A stretch of 64,000 bases of DNA from Paraburkholderia terricola (lineage in GTDB: Bacteria; Pseudomonadota; Gammaproteobacteria; Burkholderiales; Burkholderiaceae): positions 33,825-97,824 of the forward strand of contig NZ_FRAB01000024.1 in the NCBI RefSeq assembly GCF_900142195.1, given 5' to 3'. The notes beneath the pieces are model-generated. The model saw only the letters and a list, made by a program, of their open reading frames with translations, was not told the DNA's origin and made no database searches. Shown here piece after piece: positions 52,289-60,632 of the stretch. Numbering within the stretch: position 1 is the stretch's first letter; the number at the start of each line of letters is the position of its first letter. A program made the position numbers and the translations under genes.

Positions 52289-52648
52289 TCAGGCTGCAAC
52301 GGCGGCTTTCACCTGCTGAACGATCGCAGCAAAAGCAGCCTTGTCGAACACAGCCATGTCGGCCAGCACCTTGCGGTCGAGTTCGATCGAAGCCTTCTTC
52401 AGGCCGTTGATGAACACGCTGTACGTCATGTCGTGCTGACGCACCGCCGCATTGATACGCGTGATCCACAATGCACGGAACACACGCTTCTTGTTGCGGC
52501 GATCGCGGTAGGCGTACTGGCCTGCGCGCATGACCGCCTGCTTGGCGATGCGATAGACGTTATTGCGACGGCCGCGGTAACCCTTGGCCAGCTTGATGAT
52601 CTTCTTGTGACGGGCCCGTGCGGTAACCCCACGTTTTACTCGAGGCAT
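52289..52648 (-). CDS. rplT: 50S ribosomal protein L20
   Basis: A 119-residue L20, [20 protein letters not shown] and onward, with the very basic N-terminal tail that enters 23S rRNA and the conserved [20 protein letters not shown] near residue 25. L20 is needed for early 50S assembly, and in other bacteria it represses its own operon by binding the leader RNA. It follows rpmI by 29 bases. Confidence 0.97.
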
Positions 52649-52677
52649 GTTTCGCTCCTATGAGTTTCGGTTAAGGG

Positions 52678-52875
52678 TTAAGCGAACGGCAGCATTGCGC
52701 GCACGGAGTTCAGATCGGAATCATGAACTGCCGTCGAACCGCGCAGATGGCGTTTGTTCTTGGTGGTCTTCTTGGTAAGAATGTGGCGCTTGAAGGCTTG
52801 ACCGCGCTTGACGGTACCGCCCGGACGCACCACGAAGCGCTTTGCAGCACTCTTCTTGGTCTTCATCTTCGGCAT
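52678..52875 (-). CDS. rpmI: 50S ribosomal protein L35
   Basis: A 65-residue L35, starting MPKMKTKKSAAKRFVVRPGG at ATG 52875 with GGAG upstream. The frame open to 52968 is not used. It has the basic composition and the KRGQAFKRHILTKKTTKNKR segment of the family. The gene sits between infC and rplT in the conserved IF3-L35-L20 order. Confidence 0.97.
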   Translation of the reverse strand: MPKMKTKKSAAKRFVVRPGGTVKRGQAFKRHILTKKTTKNKRHLRGSTAVHDSDLNSVRAMLPFA

Positions 52876-52982
52876 GACAACTCCATTATTAGATGGATAT
52901 GGGTGTGCGGTCGGCCAGATGGCCATAACCCGCCCTTCGAAACCCATTCCACTTGGTATGCAGACCACCGATACTGCCGGCA

Positions 52983-53001
52983 GCCGCTTTCAGGAAGCGG
53001 C
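52983..53001 (-). promoter_or_regulatory. Hairpin in the infC-rpmI gap
   Basis: In the 247-base spacer between infC and rpmI, GCCGCTT/AAGCGGC form a 7-bp stem with a 5-base loop. A second short stem, CCGG with loop bases, lies near 53043-53056. Spacers at this position hold the L20 or L35 control region in other bacteria. Such a role here is only suggested by position. Confidence 0.35.
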
Positions 53002-53122
53002 GCGCATTTGCATAGGCGCCGTTCCGAAACTGCTGATGCCGCGCCGGACACCCGGCACAGCCTTCAATTCAACCGTTGACAACCGGAGCGCACACCACAT
53101 GGCGCGCCGCCACTCCAGCCGC

Positions 53123-53647
53123 TTACTTCTTTTTCTTTGGAGCGAGCACCATGATCATCTGGCGCCCTTCCATTTTCGGCATTTGCTCGACCTGACCCAC
53201 TTCGTCGAGGTCCGTGCGCAAGCGCTCGAGCATGCGCATACCGATTTCCTGGTGAGCCATTTCGCGGCCACGGAAACGCAACGTGATTTTCGTCTTGTCG
53301 CCGTCTTCGAGGAAGCGGATGAGGTTGCGCAGTTTGACGTTGTAGTCACCGTCGTCGGTACCCGGGCGGAACTTGACTTCCTTGACCTGGATGACCTTCT
53401 GCTTGAGCTTGGCCTCGTGTTGCTTCTTCGCTTCCTGGTACTTGAACTTGCCGTAGTCCATCAAGCGGCAAACCGGCGGAACCGCTTGCGGCGCGATTTC
53501 GACCAGATCCACGTCTTGCTGTTCCGACATGCGGAACGCATCAGCGAGTTTCACGATGCCGAGCGGTTCGTTCTCGACTCCGACCAGACGCACCTCGGGT
53601 GCCGTAATTTCACCGTTGATGCGGTGCGCAGACTTATCAGTAGCGAT
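53123..53647 (-). CDS. infC: Translation initiation factor IF-3, ATC start
   Basis: IF3 binds the 30S subunit and rejects non-canonical start codons. The family N-terminus is recovered only by starting at ATC 53647-53645: the codons then read (M)ATDKSAHRINGEITAPEVRL, with GAGGAAACG a few bases upstream. No ATG, GTG or TTG lies in that frame upstream, and the GTG at 53593 would remove the conserved first 18 residues. A non-AUG start such as AUU or AUC is the known device by which IF3 limits its own synthesis. The 174-residue product has the linker EAKKQHEAKLKQK and C-terminal EVGQVEQMPKMEGRQMIMVL. It follows thrS by 49 bases. Confidence 0.95.
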   Translation of the reverse strand: MATDKSAHRINGEITAPEVRLVGVENEPLGIVKLADAFRMSEQQDVDLVEIAPQAVPPVCRLMDYGKFKYQEAKKQHEAKLKQKVIQVKEVKFRPGTDDGDYNVKLRNLIRFLEDGDKTKITLRFRGREMAHQEIGMRMLERLRTDLDEVGQVEQMPKMEGRQMIMVLAPKKKK

Positions 53648-53696
53648 GTTACGTTTCCTCTAAAAATTAAAAAAACGAGCCGGGCTGCCAAGTGGC

Positions 53697-55604
53697 TCAG
53701 TTGAACGACTGCACGTCCTGACGCAGACGCTCAATGAAGGTATCGAGAGGCATGACGCCGAGATCGACACCGCCACGGGCACGCACGGCTACCGTTTGGG
53801 CTTCACGCTCTTTGTCGCCGACCACAAGCAGGTACGGCACCTTTTCCAGCGTGTGCTCGCGTATTTTATAGCTAATCTTCTCGTTGCGCAAATCGGCCTC
53901 TACTCTAACCCCTTGTTTTTGCAACGATTGGGCTAGCGACTGTGCGTATTCGGCCTGACTTTCCGCAATGTTCATCACGACGACCTGCATCGGCGCGAGC
54001 CAGACAGGCATTGCACCGGCATGGTGCTCGATCAGAATGCCGAGGAAACGCTCCATTGATCCGACGATTGCCCGGTGCAGCATGATCGGCCGGCGGCGGC
54101 TATTGTCCTCGGCGACGTATTCCGCGCCCAGACGTTCCGGCAACACCATATCCAGTTGCAGCGTGCCGCATTGCCACGAGCGGCCGAGCGCGTCCTTGAT
54201 GTGATATTCGACCTTCGGGCCGTAGAACGCGCCCTCGCCGGCCAATTCTTCCCACGTCACGCCGCATGCCGTCAACGCCTCGCGCAGACCCTGCTCCGCG
54301 CGGTCCCACGTCTCGTCCGTACCGGCGCGCGCGTCGGGGCGCAGTGACAGCTTGATCTCGACATTGTCGAAACCGAAGTCCTTGTAGACGCTCATCGCCA
54401 GCGTGTTGAACGCGATGGACTCGCTGATGAACTGTTCTTCGGTACAGAAAATATGAGCGTCGTCCTGCACAAAACCCCGCACGCGCATCAGGCCGTGCAG
54501 CGCGCCCGACGACTCATTGCGGTGGCACGAGCCGAATTCCGCGTAACGCAACGGCAGGTCGCGATACGAGCGCAAGCCATGATTGAACACCTGCACGTGA
54601 CCCGGACAGTTCATCGGCTTGATCGCATAGTCGCGCTTTTCCGATTCCGTCGTGAACATGTTTTCACGGTAGTTCTGCCAGTGGCCCGACGCTTCCCACA
54701 GCGAGCGGTCCATGATCATCGGCGTCTTGATTTCGAGGTAGCCGGCATCGTTCACACGGCGGCGCATGTACTGCTCGACCTGCTGCCACAGCGTCCAGCC
54801 ACGCGGATGCCAGAACACCATGCCCGGCGACTCGTCCTGCATGTGAAACAGATCGAGCTGCTTGCCGAGCTTGCGGTGGTCGCGCTTCTCCGCTTCCTCG
54901 AGCATGTGCAGATACGCGTCCTGGTCTTCCTTCTTCGTCCAGGCCGTACCGTAGATGCGCTGCAATTGCTCGTTCTTTGAATCGCCGCGCCAGTAAGCGC
55001 CGGCCACCTTCATCAGCTTGAAGACTTTCAGCTTGCCCGTGGAGGGCACGTGCGGGCCGCGGCACAGGTCGGTGAAGCCGCCATGCGAGTACAGCTTGAT
55101 TTCGTCGCTGGCGGGAATCGATTCGATGATCTCGGCCTTGTACTTTTCGCCGATGCTCTTGAAGTAGTCCACGGCTTCGCCGCGCGACACCACGCGGCGC
55201 GAGACCGGCTCGTCTTTCTTCGCCAGTTCCTGCATGCGCTTTTCGATCTTTTCGAGGTCTTCCGGCGTGAAGGGACGGCTGTACGCGAAGTCGTAATAGA
55301 AGCCGTTGTCGATTACCGGGCCGATCGTGACTTGCGCTTCCGGATACAGATCCTTCACCGCGTACGCGAGCAAATGCGCCGTGGAGTGACGAATGATGTC
55401 GAGACCGTCTGCGTCTTTTTCCGTGACGATGGCAAGCGCCACATCGTGATCGATCAGCGTGGACGTATCGACGAGCTCGCCGTCGATCTTGCCGCCGAGC
55501 GCGGCTTTCGCGAGGCCGGGGCCGATCGAGGCCGCCACTTCGGCGACGGTGACCGGATGCTCGTACTGTCGAACAGAACCGTCAGGCAGACGTATCGAAA
55601 CCAT
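53697..55604 (-). CDS. thrS: Threonyl-tRNA synthetase
   Basis: A 635-residue class II synthetase. The N-terminal TGS domain begins MVSIRLPDGSVRQYEHPVTV. The editing domain carries HSTAHLLAYAVKDLYP near residue 74. The catalytic core has CRGPHVPSTGKLKVFKLMKV near residue 180 and NCPGHVQVFNHGLRSYRDLP near residue 333, with zinc ligands Cys and His. A C-terminal anticodon domain ends the protein. The ATG at 55604 has GGAG six bases upstream; the frame to 55637 is not needed. The gene is preceded by a threonine-rich leader ORF and a strong terminator with an alternative pairing, suggesting attenuation by charged tRNA-Thr. Confidence 0.97.
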   Translation of the reverse strand: MVSIRLPDGSVRQYEHPVTVAEVAASIGPGLAKAALGGKIDGELVDTSTLIDHDVALAIVTEKDADGLDIIRHSTAHLLAYAVKDLYPEAQVTIGPVIDNGFYYDFAYSRPFTPEDLEKIEKRMQELAKKDEPVSRRVVSRGEAVDYFKSIGEKYKAEIIESIPASDEIKLYSHGGFTDLCRGPHVPSTGKLKVFKLMKVAGAYWRGDSKNEQLQRIYGTAWTKKEDQDAYLHMLEEAEKRDHRKLGKQLDLFHMQDESPGMVFWHPRGWTLWQQVEQYMRRRVNDAGYLEIKTPMIMDRSLWEASGHWQNYRENMFTTESEKRDYAIKPMNCPGHVQVFNHGLRSYRDLPLRYAEFGSCHRNESSGALHGLMRVRGFVQDDAHIFCTEEQFISESIAFNTLAMSVYKDFGFDNVEIKLSLRPDARAGTDETWDRAEQGLREALTACGVTWEELAGEGAFYGPKVEYHIKDALGRSWQCGTLQLDMVLPERLGAEYVAEDNSRRRPIMLHRAIVGSMERFLGILIEHHAGAMPVWLAPMQVVVMNIAESQAEYAQSLAQSLQKQGVRVEADLRNEKISYKIREHTLEKVPYLLVVGDKEREAQTVAVRARGGVDLGVMPLDTFIERLRQDVQSFN

Positions 55605-55656
55605 TTTGTTCTCCGTTGCCGACCGGCGGCGGCACATGCAATCAGGTCAAAAAGCC

Positions 55657-55728
55657 AAAAAAAAAAATGCGGCCCCACTTTCGAGGGGCCGCATTCACAT
55701 TTCCTGCAAACTACAGTGGCGAAAGTGG
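55657..55728 (-). promoter_or_regulatory. thrS attenuator: terminator and competing antiterminator
   Basis: In the minus-strand RNA, AATGCGGCCCC (55695-55685) pairs with GGGGCCGCATT (55676-55666), an 11-bp stem followed by 11 T. That is a strong intrinsic terminator 52 bases before the thrS ATG. Upstream, CCACTTTCG (55728-55720) is exactly complementary to CGAAAGTGG (55683-55675), which covers the loop and the start of the descending arm. The 9-bp pairing would prevent the terminator. It begins eight bases after the stop of the Thr-rich leader ORF. Confidence 0.72.
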
Positions 55729-55735
55729 TCCTCGA

Positions 55736-55780
55736 CTAGCGTCGCTCCGAAGTGGTTTCGGTCAACGTTCGCGGTGCCAT
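55736..55780 (-). CDS. Putative threonine leader peptide of thrS
   Basis: ATG 55780 to TAG 55736 encodes MAPRTLTETTSERR, 14 residues with four Thr (ACG, ACC, ACC, ACT), two of them adjacent. A ribosome stalled at the ACC-ACT pair would leave the antiterminator strand at 55728-55720 free, about 23 bases downstream. A ribosome reaching the stop codon would cover it. This is the geometry of classical ribosome-mediated attenuation. The ribosome binding site is poor (ACGG), so translation needs proof. Confidence 0.62.
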   Translation of the reverse strand: MAPRTLTETTSERR

Positions 55781-55857
55781 AACCGTATTTGCCTTTTGCG
55801 CCAGGGCGCTTGCTGCAGTTTGCGAAACCCCGGCGCAAGCCGGAATTTCTCTTTCGT

Positions 55858-55934
55858 TGGTAGGCTCGATTGGACTCGAACCAACGACCCCCACCATGTC
55901 AAGGTGGTGCTCTAACCAGCTGAGCTACGAGCCT
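55858..55934 (-). tRNA. tRNA-Val (GAC)
   Basis: The minus strand gives a 77-base cloverleaf with encoded CCA. Acceptor arms are AGGCTCG and CGAGCCT, with discriminator A. The anticodon stem CCACC/GGTGG holds the loop TTGACAT, so the anticodon is GAC. The T-arm is GTTGG TTCGAGT CCAAT. A weak hairpin CCGGC/GCCGG (55830-55843) follows, so readthrough into the thrS leader is possible. Confidence 0.96.
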
Positions 55935-56064
55935 GAAGAAACGAGATTATATGGAGCACCACACTGCTTGGCAAGTACTTTTATGCACCGACTTTAAATT
56001 TCCAACGACCGCCGAAACAGCCAGCGAACGGCTGCCCGGCGACGTGAGCCGCGGACCCTGTCCG

Positions 56065-58308
56065 TCAATTTTTGCGTGAGGCGCGCACCACGCCCGTCAC
56101 CTCGCCGAGCAGCGTGCATGCGCGTTGAATCTGCGCGGCGCTCGACACCTCGACGGTGAATTGCATGAACGCGGCGTTCCTGCGGGTCTGCGTTTTCACG
56201 CCGATCACGTTCATCTTCTCGCGCGCGAACACTTCGGAGATATCGCGCAACAAGCCTTGCCGATCCGTTGCCTCGATCGTGAGGTCGACGGGATACACGG
56301 ACTGCCCGCGCCCGCTCATCACGTCCGCCGACCACGCCGTTTGCAACACACGCTCCGGCGCGCGCTCGGCCATGCGCAGGAAGGTCGGACAATCGCTGCG
56401 ATGTATCGACATGCCCTTGCCGCGCGTCACGAAACCGCTGATATCGTCGGGCGGCGCGGGCCGGCAGCAGCGCGCAAGCTGCGTAAGCAACGCATCCACG
56501 CCGACCACCAGCACGCCCGTGGACGCGCCGCGCGCAACGCTCGCACCGCTGCTGCGCTTTTCGAACTGCTCGGGCGCCTCGACAACGGGCTCGGGCGGCG
56601 GCGCATCGTGGAGCGCCTGCTCGACGAGCCGCAGACTGAACTCCTCCTTGCCGACCACCGAGAACAGATCGTCCGTCGTCTTGAAGCCGAGCTTGGCGGC
56701 AAGCTGATCGAGATTGACCGACGTCTTGCCCTCGCGCTGCAAGGTCTTTTCGACCATGGCGCGACCGCTCGCGATGTGCTCCTGGACCTCGACCGCGTTG
56801 AACCACGCGCGCACCTTCTGCCGCGCGCGCGGACTGTGCAGATAGCCAAGCTGCGGGTTGAGCCAGTCACGCGACGGACCGCCCTCCTTCACCGCGACGA
56901 TCTCCACCGTCTGACCGTTCTGCAACGGCGTGTTGAGCGGCACCATCGCGCCGTCCACGCGCGCGCCGCGGCAGCGATGCCCCAGTTCGCTATGCAGGTG
57001 ATACGCGAAATCGATGGGTGTGGCGCCGTGCGGCAACGGGATCACGCGCGCTTGCGGCGTGAGCACGTAGATGTGGTCGTCGTCGAGCGTGGCCTGGCGC
57101 AGTTGCTCCCACGGCTGCGCGGCGCGCTTCTCGCCGTGCTCGCCCTCGGCGACATCGTCTTTCCAGGCGAGCAGTTGACGCAGCCACGCGATCTTCTCGT
57201 CGTACTTCTCGTTGGCGGCGAACTGACCGCCGTACCCGCGCGTGCCCGCTTCCTTATAGCGCCAGTGCGCGGCCACGCCGTACTCGGCGAACTGATGCAT
57301 TTCGTGCGTGCGGATCTGCACTTCGAACGCGCGGCCGTCGTCGCCGATCACGACCGTATGCAGCGACTTGTAGCCGTTAGGCTTCGGCCGCGAGATGTAG
57401 TCGTCGAACTCTTTCGGCACCGGTTGCCACAGGTTGTGCACGATGCCGAGCACGGTGTAGCAATCCTTGATGTCCGGCACGATCACGCGAAACGCCCGCA
57501 CGTCGTACAGTTCGGCGAAATCCAGTTCCTTGCCGCGCATCTTGCGCCAGATGCTGTAGATATGCTTCGGCCGGCCGCTGACCTCGGCGCGAATGTGCGC
57601 CGCGGCCAGTTCCTGCTGCAGCCGTTCGATGGCCTGCGCCACGTAGCTCTCGCGCTCCACGCGCTTTTCGTCGAGCAGCCGCGCGATGCGCTTATAGGTC
57701 TCGGGCTCTTCGAAGCGGAACGCGAGATCCTCGAGCTCCCACTTCAGTTGCCAGATGCCGAGACGGTTGGCGAGCGGCGCGTAGATATCGAGCGTCTCGC
57801 GGGCCACGTCCGGCGACGGCGAGAGCTTCGCCGCCGCGTAATAACGCAGCGATTGCAAGCGCGAAGCGAGCCGGATCAGCACCACGCGAATGTCTTGCGC
57901 GAACGCGAGCAGCATCTTGCGCAGCGCCTCGACCTGCGCACGGCGCGCGGCCTGCGCATCGCGCCCGGCTTCGGGCATCGTATTCTGCGAGGCGCGCAAG
58001 CTGACCGAGCCGAGGCGCAGCAACTTGCGCACGTTGCCGACCAGTTGCGCGACCTCGTCGCCGAACTTCTCGGCGATCATGCGCTCCGGGTCTTGCAGGT
58101 GCGGCGTCAACGCAAACAACGCCGCGGCCAGCACCGCCGGCGGGTCGACGTTGAGCGTGAGCATGATCGACGCCGTACCCGCCGCGTGATCCGCCAGCAA
58201 CTCGCCCGAGGAGAAGCGCACCCCGCCCGCATGCTCGCGCACGAACGCCACCGCTTCGTCGAAAGAAGGAAGGGGTGTCGGCGTGCTCGTAACGATTTCG
58301 GTAGTCAT
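56065..58308 (-). CDS. relA: GTP pyrophosphokinase RelA
   Basis: A 747-residue long RSH protein that makes (p)ppGpp on starved ribosomes. The N-terminal hydrolase-like region lacks the HD metal motif: where SpoT has HDVIED, the sequence here is ALFALTPHLQD near residue 68. It is therefore read as a synthetase-only RelA. The synthetase domain has SGRPKHIYSIWRKMRGKELD near residue 240 and YDVRAFRVIVPDIKDCYTVL after it. A TGS domain, VIPLPHGATPIDFAYHLHSE near residue 420, and a C-terminal ACT domain (VEVSSAAQIQRACTLLGEV) follow. The start at 58308 gives MTTEIVTSTPTPLPSF. SpoT is expected elsewhere in the genome. Confidence 0.94.
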   Translation of the reverse strand: MTTEIVTSTPTPLPSFDEAVAFVREHAGGVRFSSGELLADHAAGTASIMLTLNVDPPAVLAAALFALTPHLQDPERMIAEKFGDEVAQLVGNVRKLLRLGSVSLRASQNTMPEAGRDAQAARRAQVEALRKMLLAFAQDIRVVLIRLASRLQSLRYYAAAKLSPSPDVARETLDIYAPLANRLGIWQLKWELEDLAFRFEEPETYKRIARLLDEKRVERESYVAQAIERLQQELAAAHIRAEVSGRPKHIYSIWRKMRGKELDFAELYDVRAFRVIVPDIKDCYTVLGIVHNLWQPVPKEFDDYISRPKPNGYKSLHTVVIGDDGRAFEVQIRTHEMHQFAEYGVAAHWRYKEAGTRGYGGQFAANEKYDEKIAWLRQLLAWKDDVAEGEHGEKRAAQPWEQLRQATLDDDHIYVLTPQARVIPLPHGATPIDFAYHLHSELGHRCRGARVDGAMVPLNTPLQNGQTVEIVAVKEGGPSRDWLNPQLGYLHSPRARQKVRAWFNAVEVQEHIASGRAMVEKTLQREGKTSVNLDQLAAKLGFKTTDDLFSVVGKEEFSLRLVEQALHDAPPPEPVVEAPEQFEKRSSGASVARGASTGVLVVGVDALLTQLARCCRPAPPDDISGFVTRGKGMSIHRSDCPTFLRMAERAPERVLQTAWSADVMSGRGQSVYPVDLTIEATDRQGLLRDISEVFAREKMNVIGVKTQTRRNAAFMQFTVEVSSAAQIQRACTLLGEVTGVVRASRKN

Positions 58309-58371
58309 GGTGCGGCGGCCCACCGGGCCAGACGGATCAACGGAATTTCAACAACGACAACTGGGCCGGCC

Positions 58372-58725
58372 TTAGCTGCGCTGAGCCGCGACCACCACGA
58401 TTTCGACGAGGCACTTCGGGTTCGCGAGCGTGGCCTCGACGGTTGCGCGCGGCGGCGTGGCGCCTTGTGCGACCCACTCGTCCCACACGGCGTTCATGCC
58501 GGCGAAATGCACCATGTCCGAGATGTAGATCTGCACCGACAGCAAATGCGACTTGTCGCTGTTCGCCTCAGCCAGAAGACGGTCGATGTGGCCAAGCACC
58601 TCGCGCGTCTGGCCCGTGATGTCCTGATCCGTGTCTTCGGCGATCTGGCCGGCCAGGTATACCGTGCCGTTATGTACGGCGATTTCCGAAAGGCGCTTGC
58701 CGACGTGATGACGAATGACTGCCAT
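58372..58725 (-). CDS. RidA family enamine/imine deaminase-like protein
   Basis: A 117-residue RidA/YjgF-family protein starting MAVIRHHVGKRLSEIAVHNG. RidA proteins hydrolyse reactive enamine or imine intermediates. Visible family parts are VYLAGQIAEDTDQDITGQTR near residue 22 and ATPPRATVEATLANPKCLVE near residue 88, including the arginine that binds the substrate carboxylate. It is one of the shorter YjgF subfamilies often annotated RidA-like. It lies between relA and an alpha/beta hydrolase on the same strand. Confidence 0.88.
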   Translation of the reverse strand: MAVIRHHVGKRLSEIAVHNGTVYLAGQIAEDTDQDITGQTREVLGHIDRLLAEANSDKSHLLSVQIYISDMVHFAGMNAVWDEWVAQGATPPRATVEATLANPKCLVEIVVVAAQRS

Positions 58726-58820
58726 GAAGAATCCCGAGGTTCGTTGAAAATTGATCGAAGATGCGTTCCGCGTTGCGGCCGATGAACGAAGCCGCGATGA
58801 GCGCCGCGCGGAACTGCATA

Positions 58821-59732
58821 TTATGACGCGTCGGCGGGCGGGCCGATAAAGAACCGCCTGGCAATCTCGATCTGATCGGCCGACAGAAACGCCGGCGCAT
58901 GCCCGACCCCGGGAATCTCCACGCTCGATACGGCGCGCCCGACCTCGACCATCTTCGCGACGGTTTCGCGCGACAGCAAATCGGACTGCTCGCCGCGCGC
59001 CACCAGCACCGGCCCCTGGAACGCGGCCAGCGAATGCCATAGCGCGGCTTCGCCCAGCTTCGTTGCTTCCTCGGTGGTCGCGGCAAACGGCTGCGCAATG
59101 CGCGGGTCGTAGCGGAATTGCCAGCCGCCGTTCTGCTCGTGCAGCAGCGGGGTATTGATTTCGCGCCACTCGTCCGGCGTGAGCGGGCCGAACGTTTGCG
59201 CGAGCAAACCCGCGTAGTCGATGCCTTGCTGCAACGTTTCGAAGCGCGCCGGCTTGCCGAGGTAGTCGCCGATGCGCTGCACCGCCACCGGCTCCAGATG
59301 CGGACCCACGTCGTTGAGCAACAGCTTGCGGATCGGCGTGTCGGCCAAGCCGGCCAGCGCGAGCCCGATCAGGCCGCCCATCGACGTGCCGAACCAGTCG
59401 ACCGTTTCGACGTTCAGGCGCGCGATCAGCGTGACCATGTCGGCGACGTATTGCGGCACGCCATAGAAGTTGGGGTTGGCAAGCCACGACGACAAGCCCC
59501 GCCCCACCACATCGGGACAGACGACGCGGTACGTACCGGCGAACTGCGCCGCGACGCGGTCGAAGTCGCGCCCCGAGCGCGTCAATCCATGCACACAGAG
59601 CAGCACGCGCGGATTGGCCGGGTCGCCCCATTCGGTGTAGGCAATGCGGTGCAAGCCACCAGGACTCGCGCACTGCACATAACGTTGACGCGGCGCGAGC
59701 GGCGCAGCGGCGGAAGCGGGCGTTGCGGTCAT
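58821..59732 (-). CDS. Alpha/beta fold hydrolase
   Basis: A 303-residue alpha/beta-hydrolase. The start at 59732 (MTATPASAAAPLAPRQRYV) has AAGGA about six bases upstream; the frame open to 59960 contains no better site. The oxyanion region is LLCVHGLTRSGRDFDRVAAQ near residue 43, the nucleophile elbow is DWFGTSMGGLIGLALAG near residue 112, and the catalytic His is in IPGVGHAPAFLSADQIE near residue 280. It resembles esterases or meta-cleavage-type hydrolases, but the substrate cannot be told. Its neighbours relA and ridA give no pathway clue. Confidence 0.85.
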   Translation of the reverse strand: MTATPASAAAPLAPRQRYVQCASPGGLHRIAYTEWGDPANPRVLLCVHGLTRSGRDFDRVAAQFAGTYRVVCPDVVGRGLSSWLANPNFYGVPQYVADMVTLIARLNVETVDWFGTSMGGLIGLALAGLADTPIRKLLLNDVGPHLEPVAVQRIGDYLGKPARFETLQQGIDYAGLLAQTFGPLTPDEWREINTPLLHEQNGGWQFRYDPRIAQPFAATTEEATKLGEAALWHSLAAFQGPVLVARGEQSDLLSRETVAKMVEVGRAVSSVEIPGVGHAPAFLSADQIEIARRFFIGPPADAS

Positions 59733-59899
59733 TGGAGTTCCTTGCAAAAGCGCTGCGGATCTGGCGTGGGCAAAGCGGGAATCAATCGGCGTCCAATCTG
59801 CGAACGATTGTAAACCGCTTTGCCGCGCCGCACGGATCGGCCACACGGCATAGGACTGGCCGAGACTCGCCAGGAACAATCCGATTGCGCCAAGACAAA

Positions 59900-59925
59900 G
59901 CGGGCGAGACTCACGCCTCGCCCGC
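59900..59925 (-). terminator. Terminator-like hairpin after the CoA-transferase operon
   Basis: GCGGGCGAG (59900-59908) pairs with CTCGCCCGC (59917-59925), 9 bp with an 8-base loop. On the minus strand it is followed by TTTGTCTTGG, a partly T-rich tail, about 64 bases beyond the scoB stop. Confidence 0.65.
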
Positions 59926-59988
59926 CTGCTTTTGCCGCGCCACCGCCGCGCGCCGGCCACGTCGACCGGCGGCGCAGCGACAAGCCGT

Positions 59989-60630
59989 TCAACTCACCGC
60001 GCTCACATCGAGCGGCGCGCCCGTCTTCGCCTTGATTTCCTCGATGGTGACACCCGGCGCCAGTTCGGTCAGCTTCAGACCGTCTTCCGTCACCTCGATC
60101 ACGCCGAGGTCGGTGATGATCTGATCGACCACGCCCACGCCCGTCAGCGGCAGCGTGCATTCCTCGAGGATCTTATGCTGGTCGCCCTTCGCGACGTGCT
60201 CCATCAGCACGACCACGCGCTTCACGCCCGCGACCAGATCCATTGCGCCGCCCATGCCCTTGATCATCTTGCCGGGGATCATCCAGTTGGCCAGATCGCC
60301 CTTCTTGCTGATCTGCATCGCGCCGAGAATCGCCAGGTTGATGTGGCCGCCGCGAATCATCGCGAACGAATCCGCCGACGAGAAAATCGACGAACCCGGC
60401 AGCGTGGTCACCGTCTGCTTGCCGGCGTTGATCAGGTCGGCGTCCACTTCTTCCTCGGTCGGCGAGGGGCCGATGCCGAGCAAGCCGTTCTCCGACTGCA
60501 GCCACACTTCGATGCCGGCCGGCACGTGGTTCGCCACCAGCGTCGGCAAGCCGATGCCGAGGTTCACGTAAAAACCGTCCTGCAATTCCTTCGCCGCGCG
60601 CGCGGCCATTTGGTCACGAGTCCATGCCAT
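59989..60630 (-). CDS. scoB: 3-oxoacid CoA-transferase subunit B
   Basis: A 213-residue beta subunit of a type I CoA-transferase. The start is MAWTRDQMAARAAKELQDGF. The catalytic glutamate lies in LQSENGLLGIGPSPTEEEVD near residue 45, which forms the covalent CoA thioester. GGHINLAILGAMQISKKGDL near residue 93 is family-typical. With the alpha subunit immediately upstream (two-base gap) it moves CoA from succinyl-CoA to acetoacetate or 3-oxoadipate. The sequence does not separate ScoAB from PcaIJ types with certainty. Confidence 0.9.
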   Translation of the reverse strand: MAWTRDQMAARAAKELQDGFYVNLGIGLPTLVANHVPAGIEVWLQSENGLLGIGPSPTEEEVDADLINAGKQTVTTLPGSSIFSSADSFAMIRGGHINLAILGAMQISKKGDLANWMIPGKMIKGMGGAMDLVAGVKRVVVLMEHVAKGDQHKILEECTLPLTGVGVVDQIITDLGVIEVTEDGLKLTELAPGVTIEEIKAKTGAPLDVSAVS

Positions 60631-60632
60631 GA

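Noticed and set aside
52236..52340. pheS leader peptide (frame ending [17 protein letters not shown])
   Set aside because: It has only one Phe, no clear start codon or ribosome binding site, and overlaps rplT in another frame. Kept only as a remark in the pheS finding.
56125..58785. 886-codon open frame antisense to relA
   Set aside because: Repetitive Arg/His/Leu composition without domains. relA on the other strand has synthetase, TGS and ACT domains.
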